From Niastella koreensis GR20-10 (GTDB lineage Bacteria; Bacteroidota; Bacteroidia; Chitinophagales; Chitinophagaceae), in contig NC_016609.1 in the NCBI RefSeq assembly GCF_000246855.1, forward strand, positions 1,240,001-1,304,000: DNA of 64,000 nucleotides, in the 5' to 3' direction. The notes below the pieces were generated by a model. It ran no database searches. It saw only the letters and a list, made by a program, of their open reading frames with translations, and was not told the origin of the DNA. Both the position numbers and the translations under genes were made by a program. Shown here piece after piece: positions 8,301-17,200 of the stretch (position 1 is its first letter; each line of letters begins with the position of its first letter).

Positions 8301-8789
8301 ATGAGAAATCTTGTTTGGGGCTTACTGTGCTTTGTGCTATTAAATGCTTGTAAAAAAGATAGCGGTTGCGGTTACAGCGATCAAAAGATCGTGGCGCCGG
8401 TAGCAGAACAACAGGCGGTGAAAGACTATCTTACTTCCAATAATATTAATTCCGCGCTTAAAGATTCCACTGGTTTTTATTACGAGATCCTGAATACCGG
8501 TGATGGTACCGGTACACCCGGGCTTTGCTCCCAGGTTGAATTAAACTATACCGGTCAACTTACCAGCGGGCATGTCTTCGACCAGGCCAATACTGCCTTT
8601 ACCCTTGGCGCTACCATTGAAGGGTTAAGAAAAGGCCTTCCTTTAATTAAAAAAGGCGGACATATAAAACTGTATATCCCACCCACGCTGGCATATGGTA
8701 ATACCGACGTAAAAGATAATAGCGGAACGGTGGTCATTCCGGCTAATTCCATTCTCATTTTTGATATAACGATGAACTCGTTTTACTAA
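8301..8789 (+). CDS. FKBP-type peptidyl-prolyl isomerase lipoprotein
   Basis: A 162-residue lipoprotein starting at MRNLVWGLLCFVLLNAC, with lipobox LNAC. The FKBP core is recognisable: VELNYTGQLTSGHVFDQA, IEGLRKGLPLIKKGGHIKLYIPP, LAYGN and VIPANSILIFDITM. These residues form the shallow hydrophobic prolyl-isomerase pocket. The enzyme should assist folding of exported proteins at the periplasmic face. The frame is open further upstream (an ATG at 8208), but that extension encodes no signal and crosses a GC-rich palindrome. The gene is flanked on both sides by repeats and appears monocistronic. Confidence 0.93.
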   Translation: MRNLVWGLLCFVLLNACKKDSGCGYSDQKIVAPVAEQQAVKDYLTSNNINSALKDSTGFYYEILNTGDGTGTPGLCSQVELNYTGQLTSGHVFDQANTAFTLGATIEGLRKGLPLIKKGGHIKLYIPPTLAYGNTDVKDNSGTVVIPANSILIFDITMNSFY

Positions 8790-8793
8790 AAGA

Positions 8794-8828
8794 GGCAATG
8801 GGCAGAGGGCAAAAGGCAAAAGGCCGCG
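8794..8828 (+). repeat. Heptad array after FKBP gene
   Basis: The units GGCAATG, GGCAGAG, GGCAAAA, GGCAAAA and GGCCGCG begin 5 bp after the FKBP stop. It is followed by an irregular AACTAA/AACTTA-rich tract to about 8905. Confidence 0.85.
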
Positions 8829-8942
8829 ACGCGGCAACTAAAAAACTAAAGAACTCAATAACTTACGAACCTAATAACTTAGAACAGGTAACTGCTTATA
8901 AACCAATCTTAAACTTAACTAAAGCTAACAACTGTTTTAGCT

Positions 8943-8950
8943 TACATTTG
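8943..8950 (+). promoter_or_regulatory. Candidate -7 element (TACATTTG) of L-serine dehydratase
   Basis: An exact TAnnTTTG match ends 19 bp before the TTG start at 8970, which would leave a leader of roughly 13 nt. No clear -33 element was found. Confidence 0.4.
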
Positions 8951-8969
8951 CCCTAAAACGTATAGCCCT

Positions 8970-10397
8970 TTGCCACACGAATCCATTTCCATATTTGATA
9001 TATTCAAGATAGGTGTAGGTCCATCGAGTTCCCATACCCTTGGCCCCTGGCGTGCAGCCCAGCTTTTTTTGCAATCAATCGAAAAAAATCATCACATCAC
9101 CCAGGTAGCATTCCTACAGGTATTGTTATATGGTTCACTGGCCAAAACCGGTAAAGGACATGGTACTGATTTAGCTGTGCTGATGGGATTAAGTGGTGAA
9201 GATCCGGTAACCTGCGATGTAGCATCTCTCGATGATAAAGTGCAGCACATTCGTACCACCCAAAGGTTGTTGTTGCAAGGCAAACATGAAATTGCTTTTG
9301 ATCATGCTACTGATGTAGCCTTCCTGTACACAGAATCGTTACCCTATCATCCCAATGCATTAACGTTCCTGGTTACCTTCTACAATGGAAAACAACTGGC
9401 TGCTACCTATTATTCGGTTGGCGGCGGATTTGTACAGCAGGAAGGTGAAAATACCACTACTACCAATGCGGTACAACTGCCCTTTCCTATCAATACGGCT
9501 GATGACCTGTTACACTGGTGCCGTAAAACCGGCTTAAGCATCAGCGAAGTGGTGATGGAGAATGAGAACAGCTGGCGCACAGATGAAGAAACCAGGAAAG
9601 GCGTTTTGAAGATCTGGCAGGTGATGAAGGAATGTATGTTCCGCGGTTGCCATAGCCAGGGTATGTTGCCCGGCGGTTTACAGGTTAAACGCAGAGCGGC
9701 CGATCTCAATAAAAAGCTTTTAAAAGACAGAACCTATACTGACTACGATAGCTGGATCCACGCCATCCGGGCGGGGGGCAGCGATTTCAAATATATTTTG
9801 GACTGGGTAAGTTGTTTTGCCCTGGCTATTAATGAAGAGAATGCCTCGTTTGGCCGCGTGGTTACTGCACCTACCAATGGCGCTGCGGGCGTAATACCGG
9901 CTGTGCTGCATTACCTGGTGGTATTTTGCGATGGGTATAACGATGACAAGATCATGCAGTTTATGCTGACCGCTTCTGAAATTGGCAGCATCTTTAAAAA
10001 GGGGGCCACTATTTCCGCTGCTATGGGTGGCTGTCAGGCCGAGATAGGCGTGTCTTCTGCCATGGCTGCAGCGGGACTGACCGAAGTGTTGGGCGGCAGT
10101 CAGCGTCAAACTATGATGGCGAGTGAAATTGCCATGGAACATCACCTCGGGCTTACCTGCGACCCTATTGGCGGACTGGTACAGATTCCCTGTATTGAAA
10201 GAAACACCATGGGAGCTATTAAGGCTATTACGGCATCGCAACTGGCGCTGCAAAGTACGCCCGACTTTGCCAAGGTTTCACTGGATACAGTGATAAAGAC
10301 CATGTGGGATACGGCTGTTGATATGAGTCATAAGTATAAAGAGACGTCGGAGGGAGGATTGGCAGTGCATATTCCGTTAAGCCTTCCTGAATGTTAG
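8970..10397 (+). CDS. sdaA: L-serine ammonia-lyase (iron-sulfur)
   Basis: A 475-residue fused-type L-serine dehydratase that converts L-serine to pyruvate and ammonia with a [4Fe-4S] cluster. The N-terminal beta domain shows [15 protein letters not shown]. The alpha domain shows [17 protein letters not shown], the cluster-region cysteines in [14 protein letters not shown] and [18 protein letters not shown], and a C-terminal [11 protein letters not shown] tail of the kind that occupies the active site in relatives. The start is TTG: no ATG precedes the conserved [15 protein letters not shown] block, and an in-frame TAA lies at 8916-8918. The length is normal for the family. Monocistronic. Confidence 0.95.
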   Translation: MPHESISIFDIFKIGVGPSSSHTLGPWRAAQLFLQSIEKNHHITQVAFLQVLLYGSLAKTGKGHGTDLAVLMGLSGEDPVTCDVASLDDKVQHIRTTQRLLLQGKHEIAFDHATDVAFLYTESLPYHPNALTFLVTFYNGKQLAATYYSVGGGFVQQEGENTTTTNAVQLPFPINTADDLLHWCRKTGLSISEVVMENENSWRTDEETRKGVLKIWQVMKECMFRGCHSQGMLPGGLQVKRRAADLNKKLLKDRTYTDYDSWIHAIRAGGSDFKYILDWVSCFALAINEENASFGRVVTAPTNGAAGVIPAVLHYLVVFCDGYNDDKIMQFMLTASEIGSIFKKGATISAAMGGCQAEIGVSSAMAAAGLTEVLGGSQRQTMMASEIAMEHHLGLTCDPIGGLVQIPCIERNTMGAIKAITASQLALQSTPDFAKVSLDTVIKTMWDTAVDMSHKYKETSEGGLAVHIPLSLPEC

Positions 10398-10403
10398 GTG
10401 CAG

Positions 10404-10436
10404 GTTGATAGAGTTGACACGGTTGATAGAGTTGAT
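10404..10436 (+). repeat. Tandem 9-mers GTTGATAGA/GTTGACACG
   Basis: 3.7 units of a 9-bp repeat directly follow the serine dehydratase stop codon. The same 9-mer recurs at 25140-25157. Confidence 0.85.
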
Positions 10437-10591
10437 TTACCGCTTGCGGGTTTACGATTGCCCCAAAAGAAATTGTTGCTTACGATCAGTTAAGCGCTTT
10501 GCAGTTTATTGAAGGCAGGAATATTGATCCCGGGGTAGTTAAAAGCTGGTTTACTACGAGACAAACATGGAAGTTTGTCGTGAAAGGGTAA
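10436..10591 (+). pseudogene. Possible coding remnant (about 50 codons, no start)
   Basis: Between a TGA at 10433 and a TAA at 10589 the frame reads protein-like sequence (KEIVAYDQLSALQFIEGRN, then DPGVVKSWFTTRQTWKF) with normal codon use but no ATG. It may be the 3' remnant of a lost gene. I do not recognise the family, and chance is possible. Confidence 0.25.
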
Positions 10592-10663
10592 AAGCCTAAA
10601 GGTAAAAGCCTAAAGCAAATACAGGAATTTGTATTGGCTTTAGGCTTATAGCTTTTGGCTTTC
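10588..10663. repeat. Heptad-built hairpin between serine dehydratase and mqnE
   Basis: The left arm is the heptamers GTAAAAG, CCTAAAG, GTAAAAG and CCTAAAG; the right arm is GGCTTTA, GGCTTAT, AGCTTTT and GGCTTTC. The arms pair over about 32 bases with few mismatches, ending 3 bp before the mqnE stop. It probably terminates mqnE (minus strand). A sister copy lies at 29975-30067. Confidence 0.8.
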
Positions 10664-10665
10664 TT

Positions 10666-11835
10666 CTAATTCATTTGCGGATTTACATCTATCTGCTCTA
10701 TATCCACCTCACTATAATCATGTAATATCTTGTACAAGGTGTCCCGCTCAATAGGCTTTCTTTTTGCCTGTTTAATCAGGGTAACCAGTTGAGCTGTGGT
10801 CATGGTGGGGGTTTGTTCTTCAGAACCGGCCATGGAGTAGATCTTGGTAGTATCGTCGATAGTACCATCGATATCATTCACGCCGAACGATAACGTCAAT
10901 TGCGCATTATGGCGACCCAGCATTGGCCAGTAGGCTTTCAGATGCGGGAAGTTATCCATATACAACCGGGCAATGGCGTACATGCGCATGTCCTCAATCA
11001 CGCTTGATTCGGGTACATTGCTCATGTCGTTCTCTTTATTGCGGAACTTAAGCGGAATAAAAGTATTGAAGCCACCGGTTTTATCCTGCAGCTGACGCAG
11101 GCGTTCCATATGATCTATGCGGTGACGGAATTCTTCAACATGGCCGTACAACATGGTGGCATTGCTGTGCATACCCAGTTTGTGTGCGGCTTCATGAATG
11201 GCCAGCCAGCCTTCTGCATCTACTTTATCGGCACAGATCTTTTCCCTTACTTCGGGGTGGAAGATCTCGGCGCCGCCGCCGGGTAAGGAATCCAGTCCGG
11301 CTTCGTGCAGGTATTTCATGCCTTCATCGGCGGTGAGTTTGGCTTTGCGGAACATATAATCCAGCTCTACGGGGGTAAAGCCTTTGATATGCAGTTCGGG
11401 CCGGTGCGCTTTTATTTTGCGTAACAGGTCGGCAAAGAACTCCATGGTAAGCTTGGGGTGAACGCCGCCTACAATGTGCACTTCGGTTACCGGTTTGCCA
11501 TCATAGCTTTTTACGATGTTCAGCATCTGGTCGGTGGTTAGTTCCCAGCCTTCTTCCCGGTGTGCATACAGACGGGAATAGGAGCAGAAGGAACAGGCGA
11601 ACACACACACGTTGGTGGGTTCTATATGAAAATTACGATTGAAATAGGTGGTATCTCCATGCAGCCGTTCCCGCACAAAATTGGCAAGGGCGCCTACAAG
11701 GGGCAGGCCTGCCTGCTCAAATAACAACAATCCATCTTCGGGGGTAATACGCTGTTTATTTACGATCTTCTCTGCAATGATGCGGAGGGCCGGATTTGTT
11801 TCCGCTGCTATAACCTGCTGAATGTTAGTACTCAT
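10666..11835 (-). CDS. mqnE: Aminofutalosine synthase MqnE (radical SAM)
   Basis: A 389-residue radical SAM enzyme that makes aminodeoxyfutalosine from chorismate-derived 3-enolpyruvylbenzoate and SAM, in the futalosine route to menaquinone. The [4Fe-4S] ligands are C77, C81 and C84 (CVFACSFC) inside the characteristic FHIEPTNVCVFACSFCSYSR. Further MqnE-type markers are EEGWELTTDQML, VHIVGGVHPKL and GAEIFHPEVREKICADK. The related MqnC would read differently around the cluster, so MqnE is favoured. No other mqn gene lies in the window. The coding strand is followed by a heptad hairpin that may act as terminator. The 5' flank contains heptad repeats and no obvious partner gene. Confidence 0.92.
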   Translation of the reverse strand: MSTNIQQVIAAETNPALRIIAEKIVNKQRITPEDGLLLFEQAGLPLVGALANFVRERLHGDTTYFNRNFHIEPTNVCVFACSFCSYSRLYAHREEGWELTTDQMLNIVKSYDGKPVTEVHIVGGVHPKLTMEFFADLLRKIKAHRPELHIKGFTPVELDYMFRKAKLTADEGMKYLHEAGLDSLPGGGAEIFHPEVREKICADKVDAEGWLAIHEAAHKLGMHSNATMLYGHVEEFRHRIDHMERLRQLQDKTGGFNTFIPLKFRNKENDMSNVPESSVIEDMRMYAIARLYMDNFPHLKAYWPMLGRHNAQLTLSFGVNDIDGTIDDTTKIYSMAGSEEQTPTMTTAQLVTLIKQAKRKPIERDTLYKILHDYSEVDIEQIDVNPQMN

Positions 11836-11901
11836 TTTGATCTGGATTTTCTCTTCCTTTCGTTGTATAACACTAAAACGCGGGTAAAGTTACAAGAAAA
11901 A

Positions 11902-11973
11902 GGCAGACGGCAAACGGCAGACGGCAGAGAAAGCTGTCGTGAAATGGCAAAGGGCAAAAGGCAAAGGGAAAAG
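11902..11973 (+). repeat. Two adjacent heptad arrays
   Basis: The first array is GGCAGAC, GGCAAAC, GGCAGAC, GGCAGAG. After a 16-base spacer the second is GGCAAAG, GGCAAAA, GGCAAAG, GGAAAAG. Confidence 0.85.
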
Positions 11974-11992
11974 ATTGAAAGGCATACCCCAT

Positions 11993-12169
11993 TTACATAT
12001 TGAACAAAGCGGTAATTGTTGGCCATGTTTGCAGGATCGCGTCACTCCACTGTACGAGCCGTTGATCGGAGACCCTGCTTTTGACCGGGATCAGGAACCG
12101 CAGCATAAAAAAGCACCCGATGGAAAGGGAGATGATGATGCCCGGTTTTATATGGAACGACGGCCGCAT
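11993..12169 (-). CDS. Possible 58-residue membrane sORF
   Basis: The ATG at 12169 opens a frame MRPSFHIKPG with a hydrophobic stretch (GIIISLSIGCFFMLRFLI) and a plausible soluble tail ending ITALFNM. There is no recognised family. It could be a real small membrane protein upstream of mqnE or a chance frame; the opposite strand is also open here. Confidence 0.2.
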   Translation of the reverse strand: MRPSFHIKPGIIISLSIGCFFMLRFLIPVKSRVSDQRLVQWSDAILQTWPTITALFNM

Positions 12170-12358
12170 GAAGCAAATGTAGCTATTCGCCGCACCCTGC
12201 CCGTTGTAATACGGTAAAGCTTACAATTTGCCTCCTGAATGGCCCAACCTGCGTTCTCCTGTACTAAACCTTGTTTCTTGTACCTTAATTATTTATCTTC
12301 CGGTATTAATGACGGTAAGCACGGCTCACCGATTTTTCCAAATCAAAAAGAATATACT

Positions 12359-13603
12359 TTGAATATCAGGTTACGGCTCATTATTATGAACTTTATGGAG
12401 TTCTTTGTCTGGGGTTCGTGGTTGATTTCGCTGGGCGGCTATATGTTCAATGTGCTGCATTTTAAAGGCCAGGAGGTAAGCGATATCTATGGAACCATGG
12501 GAGTAGCCTCCATATTTACCCCCGCTTTATTTGGTATTGTGGCCGATCGCTGGCTGAATGCCGAACGGGTGCTCGGTCTTTGCCATATCATTGGTGCCTT
12601 ACTATTGTTCTGGGCCAGCAAAGTAACCGACCCTCAAATGCTTTATTACATTATGTTGTTGAATTCTTTTATGTTCATGCCTACGATCGGGTTGAACAAT
12701 ACGGTGTCGTTTATCGTGCTGGGAAAAAGTGGGTTCAATATTGTAAAAGACTTTCCACCCATCCGCGTATGGGGCACTATTGGCTTTATTGCTGCGATGT
12801 GGATGGTTGACCTGTGTGGGTTTAACCTGAGCCCGATGCAATTGTACATCAGTGCAGGATCGGGCTTGTTGCTGGGGGTGTATGCGTTTACCATGCCCGG
12901 TTGTCCCCCGGTTAAATCGGCGGTAAAAAGAAGCCTCGCCAGTTCACTGGGACTGGATGCTTTGGTATTATTTCAAAGGAATAAGATGGTCATCTTTTTC
13001 CTGTTCGCCATGTTACTGGGGGCGGCGTTACAGATCACCAATACCTTCGGATCTGCCTTTCTCGGCGATTTTGCGAATACATATCCCGATGCGTTTGGGG
13101 TAAAGCACTCCAACATCTTAATATCGATTTCACAGATCTCCGAAACGCTTTTCATTCTGGCTATTCCTTTCTTCTTAAGAAGGTTTGGCATAAAACAGGT
13201 AATGCTGATGAGCATTTTTGCCTGGGTATTCCGTTTTGGATTGTTTGCGATTGGTAATCCCGGCAGCGGGTTGTGGCTGTTGATCCTTTCGATGATCATT
13301 TATGGGATGGCATTTGACTTTTTCAATATCTCCGGTGCTTTGTTTGTAGAGAAGGAGGCCGATATCAAGATCAGGGCCAGTGCGCAGGGATTGTTTATGT
13401 TAATGACAAATGGTTTTGGCGCCTGGGTGGGCAATAAGATCAGCGGACGGGTAGTGGATTATTTCACGGTAGATGGGGTAAAGGACTGGCAGTCCATCTG
13501 GTTTAGTTTTGCCGGTTATGCCTTGTTGCTGGGGATTGTTTTTCCGCTGGTGTTCAGGTATAAACATGTTCCTTCTGATGAAAAGGTGGCGGTAAGCCAT
13601 TAG
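12359..13603 (+). CDS. NupG-family nucleoside:H+ symporter (MFS)
   Basis: A 12-helix transporter of about 414 residues. The N-terminus LNIRLRLIIMNFMEFFVWGSW..GGYM aligns with the NupG start (MNLKMQLKILSFLQFCLWGSW), followed by VADRWLNAERVLGLCHIIGA and the DFFNISGALFVEKEA motif near the C-terminus. It should import nucleosides across the inner membrane. I place the start at the TTG at 12359, matching NupG length. An ATG at 12239 would add 40 hydrophilic residues unlike any transporter N-terminus, and an ATG at 12386 would cut into helix 1. It ends just before a strong terminator. Confidence 0.88.
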   Translation: MNIRLRLIIMNFMEFFVWGSWLISLGGYMFNVLHFKGQEVSDIYGTMGVASIFTPALFGIVADRWLNAERVLGLCHIIGALLLFWASKVTDPQMLYYIMLLNSFMFMPTIGLNNTVSFIVLGKSGFNIVKDFPPIRVWGTIGFIAAMWMVDLCGFNLSPMQLYISAGSGLLLGVYAFTMPGCPPVKSAVKRSLASSLGLDALVLFQRNKMVIFFLFAMLLGAALQITNTFGSAFLGDFANTYPDAFGVKHSNILISISQISETLFILAIPFFLRRFGIKQVMLMSIFAWVFRFGLFAIGNPGSGLWLLILSMIIYGMAFDFFNISGALFVEKEADIKIRASAQGLFMLMTNGFGAWVGNKISGRVVDYFTVDGVKDWQSIWFSFAGYALLLGIVFPLVFRYKHVPSDEKVAVSH

Positions 13604-13638
13604 CCTGAACCGGGATTTCCGGGATATAAACTTATGTA

Positions 13639-13675
13639 AAAGGGCCAAAGCAGTTCTAAGCTGCTTTGGCCCTTT
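13639..13675. terminator. Terminator between permease and trxA
   Basis: A perfect 15-bp stem (AAAGGGCCAAAGCAG / CTGCTTTGGCCCTTT) has a seven-base loop. It lies 36 bp after the permease stop. Confidence 0.88.
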
Positions 13676-13737
13676 CCAGTAAATTTCAATATAGTTGTAA
13701 AATTGCCCGCTATGTAACCTGTGCCACTGGTTCAGAC

Positions 13738-13765
13738 AAAAAAAGCGGCCATAAAGACCGCTTTT
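13738..13765 (-). terminator. Terminator of trxA
   Basis: Arms AAAAGCGG and CCGCTTTT pair across a nine-base loop. Read on the minus strand, the stem is followed by a run of T residues, 22 bp after the trxA stop. Confidence 0.85.
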
Positions 13766-13786
13766 GAAATTCTTATAGTAAAGTAC

Positions 13787-14104
13787 TTATATGTGTTGTT
13801 CTATCTTTTTTACAAAGTTGCTTTTAGGTTGTGCACCTACCAGCTTGTCAACTACTTTACCATTCTTTATGAAAAGGATGGCAGGGATAGAGGTAACTGC
13901 GTACTGAACAGTTACGTTAGGGTTGTGGTCAACGTTTACTTTGCCTACGTTCACTTTGCCGTCGTACTCTTTCGATAATTCTTCAATAACTGGTCCTATT
14001 GCGCGACAAGGACCACACCACTCTGCCCAAAAATCAACAATGGTTAATTTATCAGAATCGAGGACCTTGTCCTGGAAGTTTGTGTCTGTAAGTTCTAAAG
14101 CCAT
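13787..14104 (-). CDS. trxA: Thioredoxin
   Basis: A 105-residue classical thioredoxin, the cytoplasmic disulfide reductant. The redox motif is WAEWCGPCR, the cis-proline loop is TSIPAILF, and the fold-defining KVDHNPN-like segment (VNVDHNPNVTVQYAV) is present. The length is exactly typical. There is no signal peptide, so it is the cytosolic form. It is monocistronic, with its own terminator downstream and about 190 bp separating it from the end of dnaE. Confidence 0.97.
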   Translation of the reverse strand: MALELTDTNFQDKVLDSDKLTIVDFWAEWCGPCRAIGPVIEELSKEYDGKVNVGKVNVDHNPNVTVQYAVTSIPAILFIKNGKVVDKLVGAQPKSNFVKKIEQHI

Positions 14105-14219
14105 AAATATAAATTTAGTGTGTAAAGTTTATAAATAAATTCTTAAACGTTTTCCAAAGTTTCGATCTTCAAAAAAGTATTATAATAGCGTCGAAATCTG
14201 TGCCATACCATTTTCAGTC

Positions 14220-14278
14220 AAACCTGTCAGGTCATTCCCGCAATCTGTAACTGGTCTCAGGCATGACGTGACAGGTTT
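14220..14278. repeat. ACCTGTCA-type inverted repeat downstream of dnaE
   Basis: AAACCTGTCA (14220-14229) and TGACAGGTTT (14269-14278) are perfect inverted 10-mers 39 bp apart. The left arm extends into the odd palindrome ACCTGTCAGGT. No T run follows. Confidence 0.75.
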
Positions 14279-14297
14279 TGCACTGATCCAATGTATC

Positions 14298-17200
14298 TTA
14301 TGCGGTCACTACCTGGATATCCAGGTCAGGACGACTGTTCAGAAAAGCAGCCATTTCGTCATTCATTTCAAATCCTGCCTCTACAGTCGCCAGGCTTACC
14401 TTGCACTGATTTTTAATATCTTTAACATTGAATTTCAATCTTGAACTGCCTGGAAAGGTTTTCAGGTTCTTTTCCAGGAAGTTGATAAGTTCTTCATTCA
14501 CGTACCGTGCTTCAACATCAATAATAACCTGTTTTGTTAGATTTTGTTTAATGCCCTCCAACAAACTCATCTTTTCGATCTTGAATTCAAATTCGGTTTT
14601 ATTGAACCTGGGTTTAAAGGCGCCGGTTATGAACAGGTTTTTACCCTTTTCGAGGTAGTTGAGAAAACGCATGTAGTCATCGCTCCACAGCATGAACTCG
14701 CTTTTACCGGAATAGTCCTCTATCCAGAAGGAACCGAACTGGCGGCCGGTACGGGTAACCCGGTGCTGGGCGTCTGTTACCAGCCCTGCCAGCCTGAATG
14801 GGCGTCCCGGGTTGGGCTGCAGGGCCAGGGTATCTTTTATTTCATTGAACTCGGCTACGGTAGTAATACCATAGTGTTTTATTTCAAACCGGAAGTGATC
14901 GAGCGGGTGACCGCTCATAAACATCCCGGTAACCTCTTTTTCATAGTTCAGTAACTCCGTCAACGACCATTGTTCGCAGGGCGGAATTTTGGGTGGTGGA
15001 ATTTCCATTACCTCTGTAAGGCCGCCAAACAACGTATTACTGGTATTTACGTTCTGGGCCTGGTATATGTTGCCAAAGCGAACAATCTTCTCTAAACCGG
15101 AGCTGGTATCGTTCTGGGGGGTAAAGAAGTATTGCGCGCGGTGCAGATCGGTAAAACAATCGAAGCCACCGGCGTATACCAGACTTTCCAGCGTTTTCTT
15201 GTTCACGGTACGCTGGTTCACGCGTTTGATCATGTCGAACACCGATTTATATTCACCGTTCTTTTCGCGTTCTTCTATCAGGCTGTCAACCGCGGCTTCA
15301 CCCACGCCTTTCAATCCGCCAAGGCCAAAACGGATATCCCCATTTTTATTAACCGAGAAACCTTTTTTCGATTCATTGATATCAGGCCCCAAACATTTTA
15401 TACCCATTCGCTTACACTCTTCCATAAAGAAGGTGATCTTTTCTATGTTACCGGCGTTGTTCAAAACGGCCGCCATGTACTCAGAAGGGTAGTGGGCTTT
15501 TAAATAGGCTGTCTGATAAGCCACATAGGCATAACAGGTAGAGTGTGATTTGTTGAAGGCGTATTGGGCGAATGCTTCCCAGTCGGTCCAGATCTTTTCG
15601 AGCTTGTCAACCGGGTGGCCTTTTTCTGAAGCGCCTTTTACGAACTGGGCCTTCATCTTGTCCAGTACCGATTTTTGCTTTTTACCCATCGCCTTACGCA
15701 GTACGTCGGCATCACCCTTACTAAACCCTGCCAGCTTTTGCGCCAGCAGCATCACCTGCTCCTGGTATACCGTGATCCCGTATGATTCCTTGAGGTACTC
15801 TTCCATTTCCGGAAGGTCATAGGTGATCTCCTCCCGGCCGTGTTTACGATCGATAAAGTTAGGGATATATGCAAGCGGACCGGGACGGTACAAGGCGTTC
15901 ATCGCAATGAGATCCGCGAATTGGTCAGCCTTGAGATCGCGCAGGTATTTTTGCATCCCGGGGCTTTCAAACTGGAACGTACCAACGGTTTCAGCCTTTT
16001 GATACAGTTCAAATGTTTTGGGATCGTCGAGGGGAATGGTTTCGATGTCAAGTTCAACTCCATGGTTCTCCTTGATCATGCGCAGGGCGTTCTTGATGAT
16101 GGTAAGGGTTTTCAAACCCAGAAAGTCCATCTTGATTACGCCGGCGTCTTCAATCAAACTGCCTTCAAACTGGGTAACCCACAAACTGGAGTCCTTGGCG
16201 GTAGATACCGGGATCAGATCGGTGAGATCGCAAGGGGCAATGATGATCCCCGCCGCGTGGATACCGGTGTTACGCACCGAACCTTCCAGCCTTTCAGCCT
16301 CGTGCAGCACGGTGGCGTTTATGCCCTGGCTGTTGTATATTTCACGTAGCTTCTTAATTATTTCAATTTCATCGGGACCAATACCTTCTTTTTCTTCCAG
16401 CGATTTCTCGCCCTCTTTTGCGGTTAAAGGTGCATGTAATACGCGGCCCAGTTCAATACCGGGCTTTTCCGGTACCATCTTGGCCATGGCGTTCGATTCA
16501 ACCAGCGGCAGATCGAGTACCCGCGCCACGTCCTTGATACTACTCTTGGCGGCCATGGTACCATAGGTAATAATCTGGGCTACCTGGCTTTTACCATATT
16601 TCTCTACTACATAGTCGATCACTTTTTGGCGGCCTTCATCATCGAAGTCCGTATCTATATCCGGCATCGATTTACGGTCGGGGTTCAAAAAGCGCTCGAA
16701 CAGCAGGTTGTATTTAATGGGGTCGATATTGGTGATGCCGGTGCAATATGCCACGGCGCTACCGGCCGCCGATCCACGGCCCGGGCCGATGAAAACACCC
16801 CGTTCGCGACCCACTTTTATGAAATCGCTTACAATGAGGAAGTAACCGGCAAACCCCATGGTTTTAATGGTAAACAACTCAAAGTCAAGGCGTTCCTGGA
16901 TCTCGGGTGTTATGTCTACGTAGCGTTCTTTAGCGCCCTGGTAGGTAAGGTGTTTCAGGAATTCCCACTGGTTCAAATTACTGTCATCGGAGATCTGGAA
17001 TTCTTTTGGCAACGGGAAAGCCGGCAGCAGGATATCCTTTTTCAGGTTCAGTACTTCCACCCGGTCAACAATGATATTGGTATTATCGATGCTTTCGGGA
17101 ATATCGCTGAACAGCTTCTTCATTTCCTCCTGAGTTTTAAAGTAAAACTGGTCGTTGGGAAATTTGAAGCGGCGGTCTTTTATATTGGTATCGTCGTTTA

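Larger units (their letters stand above)
11836..12358. other. Divergent intergenic region with two heptad arrays
   Basis: About 520 bp between mqnE and the permease. Heptads occur at 11902-11929 (GGCAGAC type) and 11946-11973 (GGCAAAG type). The remainder has one weak minus-strand ORF (11993-12169) and GC-rich DNA with no recognised protein on either strand. Promoters for both flanking genes must lie here. Confidence 0.6.

Noticed and set aside
11832-12026. 64-codon minus-strand frame abutting mqnE
   Set aside because: Much of it is translated heptad repeat (LPFAISRQL, LPSAVCRLPF), so it is not a credible protein.
12239-12358. ATG start at 12239 for the NupG-like permease
   Set aside because: It would add 40 hydrophilic residues without family counterpart; the TTG at 12359 aligns with the NupG N-terminus.
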